Shown here in pieces: positions 6,691 to 14,397 of a stretch of 18,193 nt of DNA; position 1 is the stretch's first letter; every line of letters begins with the position of its first letter. Below the pieces are notes generated by a model that was given only the letters and a program-made list of their open reading frames with translations, was not told the origin of the DNA and ran no database searches. The DNA comes from JBGPYM01 sp041493205 (lineage in GTDB: Bacteria > Bacteroidota > Ignavibacteria > UBA10030 > UBA6906): contig JBGPYM010000031.1 in the NCBI GenBank assembly GCA_041493205.1, positions 1-18,193 of the forward strand, given 5' to 3'. A program made the position numbers and the translations under genes.

Positions 6691-8841
6691 ATGATCATGA
6701 AATCATCTGTTCCGCGGATCCTGACCCTGCTGACCATTGCCCTTTTCTGCCTCGGGATGCCGGAACGCTGCGCTGCGCAGAACTCCGCCGAATGTCTCGC
6801 GTGTCACGGCGAACAGGGACTCAGTATGACGAAGGGCGGGCGGACGGTCCCGCTCACCGTCAACGGCGCCGCATTTGCCCGCTCCGCCCATGCCGCTCTC
6901 CCGTGCGTGTCCTGCCACCGCGGCTTCAACGCTTCCGAACTTCCCCACGCGAAAAGAATTCGCCCCGTTGACTGCGTCGCCTGTCACAACGGGGATCAGT
7001 TTATGAAATACGGGGAGACCATCCACGGCCGCCACGTCAGGGGACGCGCCAATGCCGCCTGCGCCGACTGCCACAGCACGCACGCGATCGTAAAACTCTC
7101 CTCGGAAACAACCGCACAGCGCAGAGAATTCGCGACACGGACCTGCGCCCGCTGCCATGCCGCGGTGGACAGCACGTTCAGTGCATCCGATCATGGCCGG
7201 GCACTCGATGCAGGTGTCAAAGGGGCCCCGACATGCATCGACTGCCATGATGAGCACGACGTCAAAGCCTCCTCGGATTCCTCCGCGCACACGAATCGCA
7301 AAAACCTTGCGGCGATGTGTCTCCGGTGTCACGTGGACAATCCGGATGTGCGTGCGCGTGTGGGGCCGTCCGCCGGGTTTGTCGCCAGTTACGAAAAAAG
7401 CGTCCACGGCCGCGCCGTCCACAACGGGAATGATGCCGCCGCAACATGCATCGATTGTCACGGCAGCCATGCAATGAAGAAAGGGAATACGCCGTCATCA
7501 TCGGTCGCGAGGGACAACATTGCCGCCACGTGCGGTCGGTGTCACAGCGATGTCCTGGAACAGTACCGCGGAAGCATCCACGGGACCGCGCTGACGGCGG
7601 GCGTCACGGCCTCCGCGACCTGTACGGATTGCCACGGCGAGCACAATATTCTCTCACCGAGCGATGCGGCATCGCCGGTCGCCGCCCGCAATGTCTCCGC
7701 CCTGGTCTGTTCCCCGTGTCATGCCTCGGTCAGGCTCACACAGAAGTACGGCCTTGCGGCGGACAGGTTCCAGAGCTTTTCCGACAGTTACCACGGGCTT
7801 GCCGGCAAAGCTGGCAGCGTCGAGGTTGCGAACTGTGCGAGCTGCCACGGCGTCCATGATATCAAGCCCTCCTCAGATCCGACTTCCCGCATCAACCGGA
7901 AAAACCTGGTGAACACCTGCGGCACCTGCCATCCGGGCGCCAATGAAAACTTCACCAAAGGGTCGGTCCATGCGGTCGCAACGGCCGATGGCGATGAACT
8001 TCTGTATGTCGTGGCCACGACCTACATCATCCTGATCCTGGTGGTCGTGGGGGGGATGGCGGTCCACAACATTTTCGACTTTGTCACCAAGTCCCGGCGG
8101 CGCCTGATGGAACGGCGCGGGATCATCAAACGCCACCACCCCGGGCACCGCCTCTATCTGCGCATGTCTCTCGATGAGCGCATACAACACGGGACGCTGA
8201 TCGCCAGCTTCTGCACGCTCGTGATCACAGGTTTTGCCCTTAAATTTCCCGATGCCTGGTGGGTGGTGCCGGTCCGCAATCTCAGCCCGCTGATGTTCGA
8301 AGCGCGCGGCATCCTGCACCGCACGGCGGGAGTCGTGATGATCCTCGCCGGGCTCTATCACATCTATTATATCATCGCGGTCCCGCGCGGCCGGCGGCTC
8401 CTGCGCGACCTGATCCCGGTCCGCCAGGACCTCTATGATGCCCTCAACGTGATGAAATTCAACCTGGGCCTCTCCCGCCACAAACCTCGGTTCGGGCGGT
8501 TCAGTTACATTGAAAAAAGCGAGTACTGGGCCCTGATCTGGGGTTCCATCGTCATGGCGGTGACGGGCGGCATCCTCTGGTTCGACAATACCTTCCTCGG
8601 CCTGCTGACCAAGCTCTGGTGGGATGTCGCACGGTCGATTCACTACTACGAGGCCTGGCTGGCAACGCTGTCCATCATTGTCTGGCATTTCTACTTCGTC
8701 ATTTTCAATCCCGATACCTATCCGATCAATCTTGCCTTCTGGAAGGGGACGCTGACCGAGGAGGAAATGGAAGACGAACATCCTCTCGAACTCGAGTCGC
8801 TGAAGAAGAATCACCCACAGACGGAAGCGGCGACAGAATGA
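6691..8841 (+). CDS. 13-heme cytochrome c fused to a b-type membrane domain (CbcL-like)
   Basis: Predicted inner-membrane quinol:cytochrome oxidoreductase, 716 residues. A signal peptide ends at CAAQ|NS (about residue 30). The periplasmic part (about 34-414) has 13 CXXCH motifs, from CLACH to CGTCH, with extra HG/HGxH histidines as likely second ligands. One helix follows (about 438-464), then a four-helix cytochrome b561/FdnI/HydC-like domain (about 495-675) with candidate heme b ligands His500, His543, His557, His651 and His666. This order of multiheme c domain then diheme b domain is that of Geobacter CbcL, which has fewer c hemes as I recall. The quinone would bind in the b domain and pass electrons outward to the c hemes. 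The ATG at 6697 is an equally possible start; neither has a clear Shine-Dalgarno sequence. The b domain is clearly paralogous to the separate b subunit at 10831. First gene of the operon behind the 6613 promoter. Confidence 0.88.
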   Translation: MIMKSSVPRILTLLTIALFCLGMPERCAAQNSAECLACHGEQGLSMTKGGRTVPLTVNGAAFARSAHAALPCVSCHRGFNASELPHAKRIRPVDCVACHNGDQFMKYGETIHGRHVRGRANAACADCHSTHAIVKLSSETTAQRREFATRTCARCHAAVDSTFSASDHGRALDAGVKGAPTCIDCHDEHDVKASSDSSAHTNRKNLAAMCLRCHVDNPDVRARVGPSAGFVASYEKSVHGRAVHNGNDAAATCIDCHGSHAMKKGNTPSSSVARDNIAATCGRCHSDVLEQYRGSIHGTALTAGVTASATCTDCHGEHNILSPSDAASPVAARNVSALVCSPCHASVRLTQKYGLAADRFQSFSDSYHGLAGKAGSVEVANCASCHGVHDIKPSSDPTSRINRKNLVNTCGTCHPGANENFTKGSVHAVATADGDELLYVVATTYIILILVVVGGMAVHNIFDFVTKSRRRLMERRGIIKRHHPGHRLYLRMSLDERIQHGTLIASFCTLVITGFALKFPDAWWVVPVRNLSPLMFEARGILHRTAGVVMILAGLYHIYYIIAVPRGRRLLRDLIPVRQDLYDALNVMKFNLGLSRHKPRFGRFSYIEKSEYWALIWGSIVMAVTGGILWFDNTFLGLLTKLWWDVARSIHYYEAWLATLSIIVWHFYFVIFNPDTYPINLAFWKGTLTEEEMEDEHPLELESLKKNHPQTEAATE

Positions 8842-8869
8842 GCCCGGAACGAAGAGCAGAGGTGTGTCG

Positions 8870-10834
8870 ATGACTCCGGCCGCGGCCCGGTCCGCACGTC
8901 ATTGCCTGTTCCTGGCGGGAGCCGCGCTCGCGCTCTTCGCCGGCAGCCGGGCGCCGGCACAGGAAAACGCCGAGTGCCTGGCCTGTCACGGTGATAAGTC
9001 GCTCACCGCCACGCGGTCCGGGACGACGGTTTCGCTGTATGTCGACGAAAAAAGTTTTGCCGGCTCGATTCACGGCCCACTTCCCTGTGTCGCCTGCCAT
9101 GCTGATCTGCAGGGGAAGGAGCTTCCGCATGAGACGCCGCTCCACGAAGTTGCATGCGGGACCTGTCACGAGAAAGAGCAGCAGGACCATGCCGAATCGC
9201 TCCACGGTCGCGCCCGCGCCCGGGGCGACCGCCTGGCGCCCGGTTGCCGGCAATGCCATGGCACGCACGACATCCTGCGCGTCCGGGACCCGCGGTCGGC
9301 AGTCGCTCCCCAGCGTGTGCCGTTTGTGTGCGGGTCCTGCCACCGCGAGGGGTCCCCTGTGTCGCGGCAGCGTTCCATCCATCAATCCAACATCATCGAA
9401 AATTATTCCGAGAGCATCCACGGCGAAGGCCTCCTGAGAAAGGGCCTCATCGTCTCCGCCAACTGCGCGTCGTGCCATACCGCCCACAGGATCCTCCGCC
9501 ATACAGATCCCCGTTCGTCGATCAACCGCAACAACATCGCGGCCACCTGTACGCAATGCCATGCCCAGATCGAGCCGGTCCACCGCAAGGTGATCCGGGG
9601 CGAACTCTGGGAAAAGGAAGCGCACGTGCTTCCGGCGTGCGTCGACTGTCATCAGCCGCACAAGGTGCGGAAGGTGTTCTATGATCAGGGCATGGCAGAC
9701 GCGGACTGCATGCGGTGTCACGGACGGGGTGAGATCGTCTCCTCGCGCGACGGCCGCTCGCTCACCGTGCATCAGGAGGAGCTGAAGGACTCGCGCCATG
9801 CGAAGACGTCGTGCAGCCAGTGCCATTCGGAGGTAAACGCCTCGCGCACGCGTCCGTGCGAAACTATTATCCGGGGGGTCGACTGTACGTCATGCCATGC
9901 GGAGGTGGGACAGAAATTTCAGAAGAGCATGCACGGCACCCTGCTGGCACGCAAAGATCAGAACGCGCCCACCTGCAGGGAATGCCACGGGACCCATGGC
10001 GTGCGGGGCAGGCTCGACCCACGGTCCGCCACGTTCCCCACGAACATCCCCGCACTCTGCGCCCGGTGTCACCGCGAGGGTCAGAAGGCCGCCGTTCGCT
10101 ACACCGGGGGACAGCACGATATCATCGAACATTACCGTGAAAGCATTCACGGGAAGGGGCTGCTCAAAAGCGGGCTCACCGTCACCGCGACCTGTACGGA
10201 CTGCCATACCTCGCACGCCGTGCAACCGGTCGGCAACCCGGAATCCAGCGTCAACCCGAAAAACGTCCCCGCCACGTGCGGGCGCTGCCATCACGGTATC
10301 GAAGAGCTGTTCAATGCCAGCATCCACGTGACCGCAGCGGGACACACCGACAAGAGACTCCCGGTGTGCAACGACTGCCACTCCGCACATACCATCCGGC
10401 GGGCCGACACCGAAGGGTTCAAGCTCACCATCATGGCGCAGTGCGGGCAGTGTCACGAGGATATCGCAAAGACCTATTTCGATACCTACCACGGGAAAGT
10501 GTCACAGCTGGGGTACACGAAAACCGCCAAGTGCTACGACTGCCATGGAGCCCATGATATCCTCCCCGTGACAGATCCGCACTCCCACCTGAGCCGCGAG
10601 AATGTCGTCGGCACGTGCCAGAAGTGCCATCCGGGCGCGACCCGCCGGTTCGCGGGGTATCTGACACACGCCACGCACCATGACCCGCAGAAATATCCTC
10701 TGCTGTTCTACACGTTCTGGGGCATGACAGGACTGCTCATCGGCACATTCGTGCTCGGCGGGCTCCATACGCTCCTCTGGCTTCCGCGCGCGGTGCAGAT
10801 GCGGCGCGCCCGCAGAAAGCAGGTACGCCCGTGA
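8870..10834 (+). CDS. 19-heme periplasmic cytochrome c with C-terminal membrane anchor (CbcA-like)
   Basis: Exported cytochrome of 654 residues with 19 CXXCH motifs, from CLACH to CQKCH. A signal peptide ends at APAQ|EN. The N-terminus (QENAECLACHGD...) and C-terminal region (CHPGA, then a helix in the last 50 residues) closely match the corresponding parts of the 13-heme protein encoded just upstream, so the two are paralogues. The middle contains a duplicated block (see the repeat entries). A cytoplasmic Arg/Lys-rich tail ends the protein. The stop overlaps the next gene as GTGA, so it is coupled to the b subunit; together they form the split version of the fused protein. Start chosen at ATG 8870 with AGAGG 7 bases before it; a GTG at 8864 is also in frame. 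Role: wire from the membrane b subunit to periplasmic carriers. The architecture is like Geobacter CbcA, but with more hemes. Confidence 0.88.
   Translation: MTPAAARSARHCLFLAGAALALFAGSRAPAQENAECLACHGDKSLTATRSGTTVSLYVDEKSFAGSIHGPLPCVACHADLQGKELPHETPLHEVACGTCHEKEQQDHAESLHGRARARGDRLAPGCRQCHGTHDILRVRDPRSAVAPQRVPFVCGSCHREGSPVSRQRSIHQSNIIENYSESIHGEGLLRKGLIVSANCASCHTAHRILRHTDPRSSINRNNIAATCTQCHAQIEPVHRKVIRGELWEKEAHVLPACVDCHQPHKVRKVFYDQGMADADCMRCHGRGEIVSSRDGRSLTVHQEELKDSRHAKTSCSQCHSEVNASRTRPCETIIRGVDCTSCHAEVGQKFQKSMHGTLLARKDQNAPTCRECHGTHGVRGRLDPRSATFPTNIPALCARCHREGQKAAVRYTGGQHDIIEHYRESIHGKGLLKSGLTVTATCTDCHTSHAVQPVGNPESSVNPKNVPATCGRCHHGIEELFNASIHVTAAGHTDKRLPVCNDCHSAHTIRRADTEGFKLTIMAQCGQCHEDIAKTYFDTYHGKVSQLGYTKTAKCYDCHGAHDILPVTDPHSHLSRENVVGTCQKCHPGATRRFAGYLTHATHHDPQKYPLLFYTFWGMTGLLIGTFVLGGLHTLLWLPRAVQMRRARRKQVRP
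9200..9583 (+). repeat. Internal heme module, copy 1 (coding)
   Basis: First copy of a block of about 125 residues with four CXXCH motifs inside the 19-heme gene. Landmarks shared with copy 2 in the same order: HG, CRxCHGTH, DPRSA, CHREG, IIExYxESIHGxGLLxxGL, CHTxH, NP/DP-x-SS, CxxCH. Confidence 0.7.
9932..10324 (+). repeat. Internal heme module, copy 2 (coding)
   Basis: Second copy of the four-heme block, beginning at MHGTLLARK and running through CRECHGTH, DPRSA, CARCHREG, IIEHYRESIHGKGLL, CTDCHTSH and CGRCH. The protein similarity to copy 1 is high and collinear, showing that the gene grew by internal duplication. Confidence 0.7.
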
Positions 10835-11679
10835 ACGATCGTCCGGCTCCTCCCGACAGGCAGTACAGGCGCTTCTCGCGGCTGAATAGAACGCTCCACA
10901 TCGTGATGATTGTCAGTTTCATCAGCCTCGCGCTCACCGGGATGACGCTGAAGTTCTCGTACACGACCTGGGCCGCAATTCTCTCCCGGCTGTTCGGCGG
11001 GTATGAGTCTGCCGGATATGTGCATCGGCTGGCGGCGGTGTTCATGATCGGCATCTTCGTGGCCCACCTGACAGATCTCTTCAGGCGACGGAAGAGCGAA
11101 TACGGATCCTGGAAAGCCCTGCTGACGGGACCTGATACGATGCTCCCCACCAGAAGAGACCTCCGCGAACTGATCGGGTCGCTCCGGTGGTTCCTCGGTC
11201 GTGGCCCCCGCCCGCGGTACGGGCGCTGGACGTACTGGGAGAAGTTCGATTACTTCGCGGTCTTCTGGGGGATTTTTGTCATCGGTTCGACCGGGCTCAT
11301 GCTCTGGTTCCCCGAGCTGTTCACGCATGTGTTCCCGGGCTGGCTTATCAATGTGGCCACCATCATCCACAGCGACGAAGCCCTTCTTGCGGTCGGATTT
11401 ATTTTTACCGTCCACTTCTTCAACACCCATCTCCGGCCGGAAAAATTCCCCATGGACATCGTCATTTTCACCGGGAGGATGCCCCTCGACGAGTTCAGGG
11501 AGGATAAGCCCGAAGAATACGAGGCACTGGTACGGAGCGGTACGCTGGAGCAGTACCTTGTCGAGCCGTATCCCCCCATTGTCATCCGGACCATCCGTGC
11601 TTTTGCATGGACCGCGCTCTGGATGGGATTCGGGATCGTGGTCTGGATCATCTACGCGATGCTGTTCGCCTATCAGTAA
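10831..11679 (+). CDS. Cytochrome b561-like membrane subunit (CbcB-like)
   Basis: Integral membrane cytochrome b of 282 residues with about five helices (22-44, 62-83, 138-160, 176-198, 258-279). Candidate heme ligands His23, His65, His79, His180 and His195 line up with those in the C-terminal domain of the 13-heme fusion: LTGMTLKF with ITGFALKF, VHRLAAVF with LHRTAGVV, GLMLWF with GGILWF. It should hold two b hemes and oxidise quinol, passing electrons to the coupled 19-heme protein. The start is GTG, overlapping the previous stop as GTGA. A fifth, extra C-terminal helix distinguishes it from the fused copy. Last gene of the first cytochrome operon; no terminator hairpin is seen after it. 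Confidence 0.85.
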   Translation: MNDRPAPPDRQYRRFSRLNRTLHIVMIVSFISLALTGMTLKFSYTTWAAILSRLFGGYESAGYVHRLAAVFMIGIFVAHLTDLFRRRKSEYGSWKALLTGPDTMLPTRRDLRELIGSLRWFLGRGPRPRYGRWTYWEKFDYFAVFWGIFVIGSTGLMLWFPELFTHVFPGWLINVATIIHSDEALLAVGFIFTVHFFNTHLRPEKFPMDIVIFTGRMPLDEFREDKPEEYEALVRSGTLEQYLVEPYPPIVIRTIRAFAWTALWMGFGIVVWIIYAMLFAYQ

Positions 11680-11680
11680 A

Positions 11681-11708
11681 AAAAGTGGAATGTTACGGAC
11701 AAAAGTGG
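11681..11708 (+). repeat. Two direct AAAAGTGG copies 20 bases apart
   Basis: AAAAGTGGAA at 11681 and AAAAGTGGTA at 11701 match at 9 of 10 positions and start exactly 20 bases apart, about two helical turns. They lie at the head of the 129-base gap before the c554-like gene. This arrangement fits a regulator binding on one face of the DNA; the identity of that regulator is unknown. Confidence 0.4.
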
Positions 11709-11714
11709 TACATT

Positions 11715-11732
11715 TTTTACACGCCTCATTGA
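11715..11732 (+). promoter_or_regulatory. Possible promoter before the c554-like gene
   Basis: TTTTACACGCCTCATTGACC ends with CTCATTGACC, the same 10 bases found in the promoter-like element at 6621-6630. The -24 GG is missing here, so if it is a sigma-54 site it is a weak one; the shared block may instead be bound by another factor. The leader to the ATG at 11809 is about 65 bases. Confidence 0.3.
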
Positions 11733-11792
11733 CCCCTCGCCAGCCCGAGAGGCCTACCGTTCTTTTCTCACACGAGTCCCACACATTACTAC

Positions 11793-11800
11793 AAGGAGGA
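11793..11800 (+). promoter_or_regulatory. Strong ribosome binding site
   Basis: AAGGAGGA, 8 bases before the ATG at 11809. This is the strongest Shine-Dalgarno sequence in the window and suggests that the c554-like cytochrome is made in large amounts compared with its neighbours. Confidence 0.75.
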
Positions 11801-11808
11801 ACCACTGC

Positions 11809-12351
11809 ATGAGAACGTTCATGGCTCTGTTCGCACTGCTCGCCGCAGTACTGTTTGCGGCAGGCTCCACTGCTGCGCAGAACAAGTACACCGGCGTGAA
11901 GATGTGCGCCATGTGCCACAAGGCGAAGGAGAAAGGCGAAGCGTTTGCCACCTGGGAGAAGAGCGCGCACGCGCATGCGTTCGAAACCCTGAAATCAAAA
12001 GCGGCCGATGAGTTCGCGCAGAAAAAAGGACTGAAGACTCCTGCAGCCGAAAGCCCCGAATGCCTGAAATGCCACGTCACCGGCGGCGGCGTTGCGGCAA
12101 ATGTGGAAGCGGGATTCAAGAAGGAAGAGGGCGTCACGTGCGAAGCGTGCCATGGCGCAGCCTCCGCGTACCGGATCATCCATTCGAAAGGCGACAAGGC
12201 AAAGTCGAAGGAAGCGGGAATGAATTTCGCAGACAAGAAGGACGCGAAATTCTGCGAGACCTGTCACAACGCCGGCAGCCCGACCTTCAAAGGCTTCAAG
12301 ATGGAAGAGATGTGGGCGAAAATCGAACACAAGGGTCCGCCCAAGAAGTAA
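11809..12351 (+). CDS. Tetraheme cytochrome c, c554-like
   Basis: Small exported cytochrome of 180 residues. The signal peptide ends at STAAQ (about residue 23); four CXXCH motifs follow at 33 (CAMCH), 85 (CLKCH), 111 (CEACH) and 149 (CETCH). The wide first gap and the CxxCHGxxS segment match the cytochrome c554 family. There is no membrane anchor and the protein is Lys-rich, so it is likely a soluble periplasmic shuttle between inner-membrane cytochromes and downstream acceptors. It has its own leader and a very strong ribosome binding site, and lies between the CbcBA-like pair and the ImcH-like gene. An enzymatic role, as in hydroxylamine oxidation, is possible for the family, but no partner enzyme is present here. 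Confidence 0.85.
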   Translation: MRTFMALFALLAAVLFAAGSTAAQNKYTGVKMCAMCHKAKEKGEAFATWEKSAHAHAFETLKSKAADEFAQKKGLKTPAAESPECLKCHVTGGGVAANVEAGFKKEEGVTCEACHGAASAYRIIHSKGDKAKSKEAGMNFADKKDAKFCETCHNAGSPTFKGFKMEEMWAKIEHKGPPKK

Positions 12352-12367
12352 AAGACGTCGGATCGCT

Positions 12368-12395
12368 CCGCCGGCTCCATTCCCGGAGCCGGCGG
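12368..12395 (+). terminator. Perfect 11-bp hairpin between c554-like and ImcH-like genes
   Basis: CCGCCGGCTCC (12368-12378) pairs perfectly with GGAGCCGGCGG (12385-12395) around a 6-base loop, 16 bases after the c554-like stop. It is very GC-rich and has no T-tract after it. It may be a partial terminator or an mRNA-stabilising stem that keeps c554 expression above that of the downstream membrane genes. Confidence 0.5.
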
Positions 12396-12450
12396 GCCCC
12401 TCCGGCCCGTCATTGGAGATCTCCCGCACTACCCAGGATTGAGCTGTCTC

Positions 12451-13944
12451 ATGAAGCGCTTGTTGCCCAATTCATTCTATAATCCTCTCACGCTGATCGG
12501 CACTGCAATCGCCGTCGTGAGCTTCGGATTGACTCTCTTCCTCATGCTTCTGGAAGCGATGGCGGAGACACCGAAGCCGTACATGGGCATCATTGCGTTC
12601 GTGCTTCTCCCGGCGATTCTCATCGTGGGTCTCCTGGTTGCGGCGGCAGGCGTCTGGCGCGAGCACCGCCGTGCCCGCGCCGGCAAATCGGTCGAGCACC
12701 ACCTCCCGCGCGTGGATCTGAACAACCCGCGTCATCGTATGGCGTTCACCCTGGTCGCCGTCGGGACCATCCTCCTGTTGATCTTCTCCGCATTCGGCAG
12801 CTTCAAGGCGTACGAGCACACGGATTCGGACCAGTTCTGCGGGGAGAGCTGCCACACGGTCATGGAGCCCGAATACACGGCGTACCAGTATTCTCCCCAC
12901 GCGCGCGTCGGCTGTGTGAAATGCCATATCGGTCCCGGCGCCGGATGGTTTGTCCGTTCAAAGCTCTCCGGCAGCTACCAGCTGTATGCCGTCACGTTCA
13001 ACAAGTATCCGCGGCCGATCCCGACCCCCATCGAAAACCTCCGGCCGGCGCAGGAAACGTGCGAACAGTGCCACTGGCCGAAACATTTCTTCAGCGAGAA
13101 GCAGGTCACCAACACCTACTTCATGACGGATGAGAAGAATACGAAATGGACCCTCAACCTCCTGATCAAGATCGGAGGCGGGAACATTGAGGCAGGGCCG
13201 ACCTCGGGCATCCACTGGCACATGAACATCGCCAACGAAGTGACCTACGTCCCCCGGGACTCGACCCGGCAGTCGATCCCCTGGATCCGCGCGAAGCGGC
13301 CGGACGGGACCGTCGCCGTCTACCAGAGCACCGACACACCCCTGAGCGAAGAGGAACGTGCGCACCGCCCGGTCCGGCGGATGGACTGCATCGATTGTCA
13401 CAACCGCCCGACGCATATCTATCATCCCCCCGCCCGTTCCGTCAATCACGTCATGTCGCTCGGATGGATCGATCCGCAGCTGCCGGGGATCAAGACTCTC
13501 GCCGTCCAGGCCCTGGAGTATCCCTATACCTCCACCGAAGCCGCAATGGATAGCATCCGGAAGGTCATCACAGAATATTACAGCACCGGCTTTCCTGCCA
13601 TCGCCGCTGCTCGCGGGGCGTCCATCGCACGGGCCGTTGAGGAGGTCCAGAAAATATACAGCCGGAACTACTTCCCGACGATGCGCGTGAACTGGAAGGC
13701 ATTTCCGGATAATATCGGGCACATGTATTACCCGGGTTGCTTCCGCTGCCACGACGGCAAACATGTCTCGGCCGAAGGGAAGGTCCTCTCGCGGGACTGC
13801 AACACGTGCCATACGATTCTCTCGCAGCAGTTCGAACAGGACACGCTCCGCCTTTCCCTGGGCGGCATCGAGTACCGGCACCCGGCCGATATCGGCGATG
13901 CGTGGAAAGAAACAAATTGCAATGAATGCCATAATCCAAACTGA
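12451..13944 (+). CDS. NapC/NirT-family seven-heme quinol dehydrogenase (ImcH-like)
   Basis: Inner-membrane cytochrome of 497 residues. Three helices come first (about 12-36, 46-69, 98-117), then a periplasmic domain with seven heme sites: CGESCH (130, a CX3CH), CVKCH (155), CEQCH (204), CIDCH (313), CFRCH (430), CNTCH (450) and CNECH (490). The first site is followed by Met138, the position of the heme 1 ligand in NapC/NrfH. Length, heme number and N-terminal helices match Geobacter ImcH, needed there for reduction of higher-potential acceptors. The role would be quinol oxidation and transfer of electrons to periplasmic carriers such as the c554-like protein. The ATG at 12451 gives a natural membrane N-terminus; a TTG at 12439 is also in frame. 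The stop abuts the Rieske start (TGAATG), so it is probably co-transcribed with the bc-type genes. Confidence 0.88.
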   Translation: MKRLLPNSFYNPLTLIGTAIAVVSFGLTLFLMLLEAMAETPKPYMGIIAFVLLPAILIVGLLVAAAGVWREHRRARAGKSVEHHLPRVDLNNPRHRMAFTLVAVGTILLLIFSAFGSFKAYEHTDSDQFCGESCHTVMEPEYTAYQYSPHARVGCVKCHIGPGAGWFVRSKLSGSYQLYAVTFNKYPRPIPTPIENLRPAQETCEQCHWPKHFFSEKQVTNTYFMTDEKNTKWTLNLLIKIGGGNIEAGPTSGIHWHMNIANEVTYVPRDSTRQSIPWIRAKRPDGTVAVYQSTDTPLSEEERAHRPVRRMDCIDCHNRPTHIYHPPARSVNHVMSLGWIDPQLPGIKTLAVQALEYPYTSTEAAMDSIRKVITEYYSTGFPAIAAARGASIARAVEEVQKIYSRNYFPTMRVNWKAFPDNIGHMYYPGCFRCHDGKHVSAEGKVLSRDCNTCHTILSQQFEQDTLRLSLGGIEYRHPADIGDAWKETNCNECHNPN

Positions 13945-14397
13945 ATGAATCCCGCCGCCCCGGAAATGCAGCAGCAGAAACGTGACTTCCTCAAGGTTGT
14001 CCTTGGCGGAGGGCTGATCGCGTGGGCTGCGGCAGTCCTCTATCCTGTGTTCGCCTACCTGAAACCGCCGAAACAGGCGGAGGTGGAAGTCATGAGCGTG
14101 AAGGTGGGAAAGGCGGAGGCAATTGCGAAGGACAGCGGCACCATCGTCCGGTTCGGAAACAAACCCGTGATCCTCGTCCGCACGGCGGAAGGCGAATTTC
14201 ACGCGTTCTCCGCGACCTGCACGCATCTCGACTGCACGGTGCAGTACCGGAAGGACATGGGTGTGATCTGGTGCGCGTGCCACAACGGAAAATACGATCT
14301 CACCGGACGAAACATCGCGGGCCCGCCTCCCCGCCCGCTCGATGAATTCCGTGTGGTGGTGCAGGGAGAAGACGTCTTCGTATCCAGGAAAACATGA
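13945..14397 (+). CDS. Rieske 2Fe-2S protein of a bc-type complex
   Basis: Rieske subunit of 150 residues. One N-terminal helix (about 17-38) anchors the periplasmic cluster domain. Cluster motifs are CTHLDC (92-97) and CACHNG (110-115): ligands Cys92, His94, Cys110 and His113, with Cys97 and Cys112 able to form the usual disulfide. GPPPRPL (126-132) is the conserved proline loop. The leader is QQKRDFLKVVLGGG, a Tat-like motif with Lys in place of the first Arg. It accepts one electron from quinol at the Qo site of the cytochrome b encoded next (ATGA overlap) and passes it to a c-type cytochrome, presumably the 11-heme protein. Confidence 0.93.
   Translation: MNPAAPEMQQQKRDFLKVVLGGGLIAWAAAVLYPVFAYLKPPKQAEVEVMSVKVGKAEAIAKDSGTIVRFGNKPVILVRTAEGEFHAFSATCTHLDCTVQYRKDMGVIWCACHNGKYDLTGRNIAGPPPRPLDEFRVVVQGEDVFVSRKT

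Noticed and set aside
7873..8814. Long antisense open frames across the cytochrome genes
   Set aside because: They have no recognisable domain, no ribosome binding site and lie opposite genes with clear heme motifs; long antisense frames are expected in GC-rich DNA.
6784..10650. Regularly spaced TGYCAY and CACGG words resembling a repeat array
   Set aside because: They are codons of the CXXCH and HG heme motifs; spacing and flanks vary, so this is not a CRISPR array or a noncoding repeat.
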